A stretch of DNA of 64,000 nt from Longirhabdus pacifica (GTDB lineage: Bacteria; Bacillota; Bacilli; Paenibacillales; DSM-105158), in assembly GCF_004115085.1 (NCBI RefSeq), contig NZ_QXJP01000002.1:214927-278926 (forward strand), read 5' to 3'. Both the position numbers and the translations under genes were made by a program. Under the pieces are notes generated by a model. The model did no database searches and was not told the origin of the DNA. It saw only the letters and a list, made by a program, of their open reading frames with translations. Positions 62,341 through 64,000 of this stretch are shown in pieces (position 1 is the first letter of the stretch; every line of letters starts with the position of its first letter).

Positions 62341-64000
62341 TTATCTAGCTCCTGATCCAAAATCATTACGAACACTAAAGTCCGATTCAAACATGATAAT
62401 ATCGCCAGCTTTGAACGTGAAATGATTCCCTCGATCATCCACACTACTAGCCACTTGCCCTTCTATCGCCCACATGTTTGCATATGGAGCATCATACCCC
62501 AATATAGCTGCATCATCACGTACACTTTGAATGACAAAGTTAACCATAATATAACCACCCGTTATAAATTCCTTCTCATGCGTGTCTAGTGCACCATTAT
62601 ATTGGTTAGCAAGTGCTAAAATATCTGTCCCTTTGGGCAAGATGTATGGCGCAATCGGAATACTGTACTCTCCATACCAATGTTGAATGCTACGTGAAGC
62701 TTGATGACTTTGGACACTGCTTGGTACGTTAGATTGCGGGCCAATTAACGTTCGAGACGGGTAACCTAAAAACATATAGTCAAAGCCATGTCCTATCGTA
62801 ATATCCCGTTTGACATAGTCTTGATAAAAGGCGTCAAAAGAGTGTGTTTTCTGACTTATGAAGTTGTATTCATATAATGCAGCGTGTTCTAGTTCACTCT
62901 TGTTCAGATTGCGAAATGGATCATTCAACTGGTACATGCGTTGATACGTCTGCTTGTCTAAATCTGAACCCACTTTAATCAGTTTTTTATCCGAAGTATC
63001 ATAATATAAATCCACTTCCGTCCCATGTCCACCACCATACGGAAAGAACCAGAAGCTAGGTATAATTTGAACGCCTTCATCTACATCCCAGTAGTTCCCG
63101 ATCGTTTTGAAGTCAAACAAAAAGGAATAACCGTTGTGCGGTACATTTTCTGGATAATACGGATGGGAAGTAGGCCTAATCGGCAGCAGCCACTTTGGTT
63201 TGTTAGTATAGTTCGTCACGTTCCCATTTTCATCTCGGCCACCTGCATAGTACACATGGCCTGTATGAGGGAGCGAACCTGGACTACTTCGAAATACATC
63301 TTCAAAACGAAAATCACCGATGTCCCATATTCGAAAATCGAACACACGTCCAACAACCTCCACGTCCATCTGTTCTACAGCACAGTAGTTACTTATGTTT
63401 GCATTTTTATTGTATTCACATGCGTATATACCTTGATCATTGATCGCCCATGCTTCTGTCGTGGCAGTATAGTATCCTTCATCTACCCAAGTCGGGAGGT
63501 AGAATTTTATCTCATCTTGTCCTACTGGAATATCAATCCATGTATTTTCTGGATAGTACGTCGTTTGACTTTCGTTGTATACACCAAATGGAAATAGCAC
63601 TCTTTTATTTTTGGTATAGTCTTCATAGTTTCGATCCCCATACCCTTTGATGTTGCTATGAAAGCCATACTCATCCATGTGTACTGTAAAATGACGATCT
63701 AATACTAACACACTGACACTAGTGTCCGGAGTGAGACTCTGATCAAATGGACGATTGTCATCAGGAATTTCGGCATAGTTGACTACGGGTGTATGCACTG
63801 TCACATCGTCTAAGTTAGCAATGTTCCCAGTAATTATATTGTCGTATGATCCAATTTCTTGTACTAGCTCATACGTAATCTCCCCTGTTGTTGGCGTGTT
63901 GGCTTTATTGGCCCTACCATTGGATATGATTAATCCATCTTTATATAGTTGACCATTAGCAATGTTCGGTGGAGAAGGAAAAGATTGCGGATCGTTCGTA
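62341..64000 (-). CDS. large uncharacterised surface-type protein (DUF5704-like), N-terminus beyond window
   Basis: The frame stays open from the stop at 62341 to the right edge, giving at least 553 residues. A GTG at 63804 is in frame but internal: the upstream codons encode TGEITYELVQEIGSYDNII, which continues the domain. The protein contains VTVHTPVVNYAEIPDDNRPF, SFWFFPYGGGHGTEVDLYYD and a C-terminal FTFKAGDIIMFESDFSV, and is rich in Tyr, Asp, Asn and Trp. The pattern fits DUF5704-type proteins of Bacillales, large, apparently secreted and of unknown function. No signal peptide is visible because the N-terminus is missing. Confidence 0.65.
   Translation of the reverse strand, partial: TNDPQSFPSPPNIANGQLYKDGLIISNGRANKANTPTTGEITYELVQEIGSYDNIITGNIANLDDVTVHTPVVNYAEIPDDNRPFDQSLTPDTSVSVLVLDRHFTVHMDEYGFHSNIKGYGDRNYEDYTKNKRVLFPFGVYNESQTTYYPENTWIDIPVGQDEIKFYLPTWVDEGYYTATTEAWAINDQGIYACEYNKNANISNYCAVEQMDVEVVGRVFDFRIWDIGDFRFEDVFRSSPGSLPHTGHVYYAGGRDENGNVTNYTNKPKWLLPIRPTSHPYYPENVPHNGYSFLFDFKTIGNYWDVDEGVQIIPSFWFFPYGGGHGTEVDLYYDTSDKKLIKVGSDLDKQTYQRMYQLNDPFRNLNKSELEHAALYEYNFISQKTHSFDAFYQDYVKRDITIGHGFDYMFLGYPSRTLIGPQSNVPSSVQSHQASRSIQHWYGEYSIPIAPYILPKGTDILALANQYNGALDTHEKEFITGGYIMVNFVIQSVRDDAAILGYDAPYANMWAIEGQVASSVDDRGNHFTFKAGDIIMFESDFSVRNDFGSGAR

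Overview
The window is low-GC DNA from an endospore-forming member of the Bacillota, most likely a Bacillaceae species. Evidence for this is YheC/YheD-type spore-coat-associated coding, a YpdA-type bacillithiol disulfide reductase, an Sfp-type transferase, the MrfA/MrfB (YprA/YprB) pair, an mtlA-R-F-D mannitol operon with a CcpA cre site, AGGAGG-type ribosome binding sites and frequent TTG/GTG starts. I cannot name the genus from the sequence alone.

Layout. 1-5.6 kb (mostly minus): a VanW-family protein cut by the window edge, an Sfp-type phosphopantetheinyl transferase, HisC, a frameshifted SAM methyltransferase, an array of small hairpin repeats, and a plus-strand MDR-type oxidoreductase. 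5.7-8.3 kb: an 853-residue protein built of about 40 HAEG repeats of 14 residues, with a C-terminal peptidase G2-like self-cleaving domain. 8.4-18.6 kb: a complete type I-B CRISPR-Cas locus with 27 repeats and 26 spacers, a leader, then cas2, cas1, cas4, cas3, cas5, cas7, cas8 and cas6. Everything is read on the minus strand, so cas6 is first and the array is last. 19-21.5 kb: three uncharacterised proteins and a small XapX protein. 21.6-32.7 kb: a thioredoxin-like protein and then a complete Tad (type IVc) pilus operon: small membrane ORF, tadZ, tadA, tadB, tadC, Flp pilin, three TadE/TadG-like pseudopilin-type proteins, prepilin peptidase and an FHA-domain membrane protein. A terminator-like structure sits in its leader.

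33-38.8 kb: lipoproteins, two acetyltransferases, then an AT-rich three-gene cassette (ParA-like ATPase, an unknown protein, and a protein with an Rx4H motif) lying between two decayed IS3-family remnants. This is the best candidate for an undescribed system, possibly a defence or plasmid-like module. 38.9-46 kb: YpdA, a YlmA-like ABC ATPase coupled to a receiver-like protein, endonuclease IV, and the mitomycin-repair pair MrfB/MrfA with a possible LexA box. 46.2-51.9 kb: the mannitol PTS operon. 52-64 kb: a GH3 lipoprotein, a phosphotransferase, a RimJ-like acetyltransferase, a sulfurtransferase, a DUF523 protein, a YheC/D protein, a small DUF1450 protein under a Fur-like box, Mn-dependent pyrophosphatase, an ArsR regulator, an aldehyde dehydrogenase and a large protein resembling DUF5704 that runs off the right edge.

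A family of roughly 85-nt imperfect hairpins occurs at five places (about 1.55, 18.9, 21.2, 46.2-46.5 and 57.0-57.5 kb), often with a second 28-nt palindrome and twice as a tandem array. Compensatory changes in the central stem suggest that the hairpin itself is maintained.
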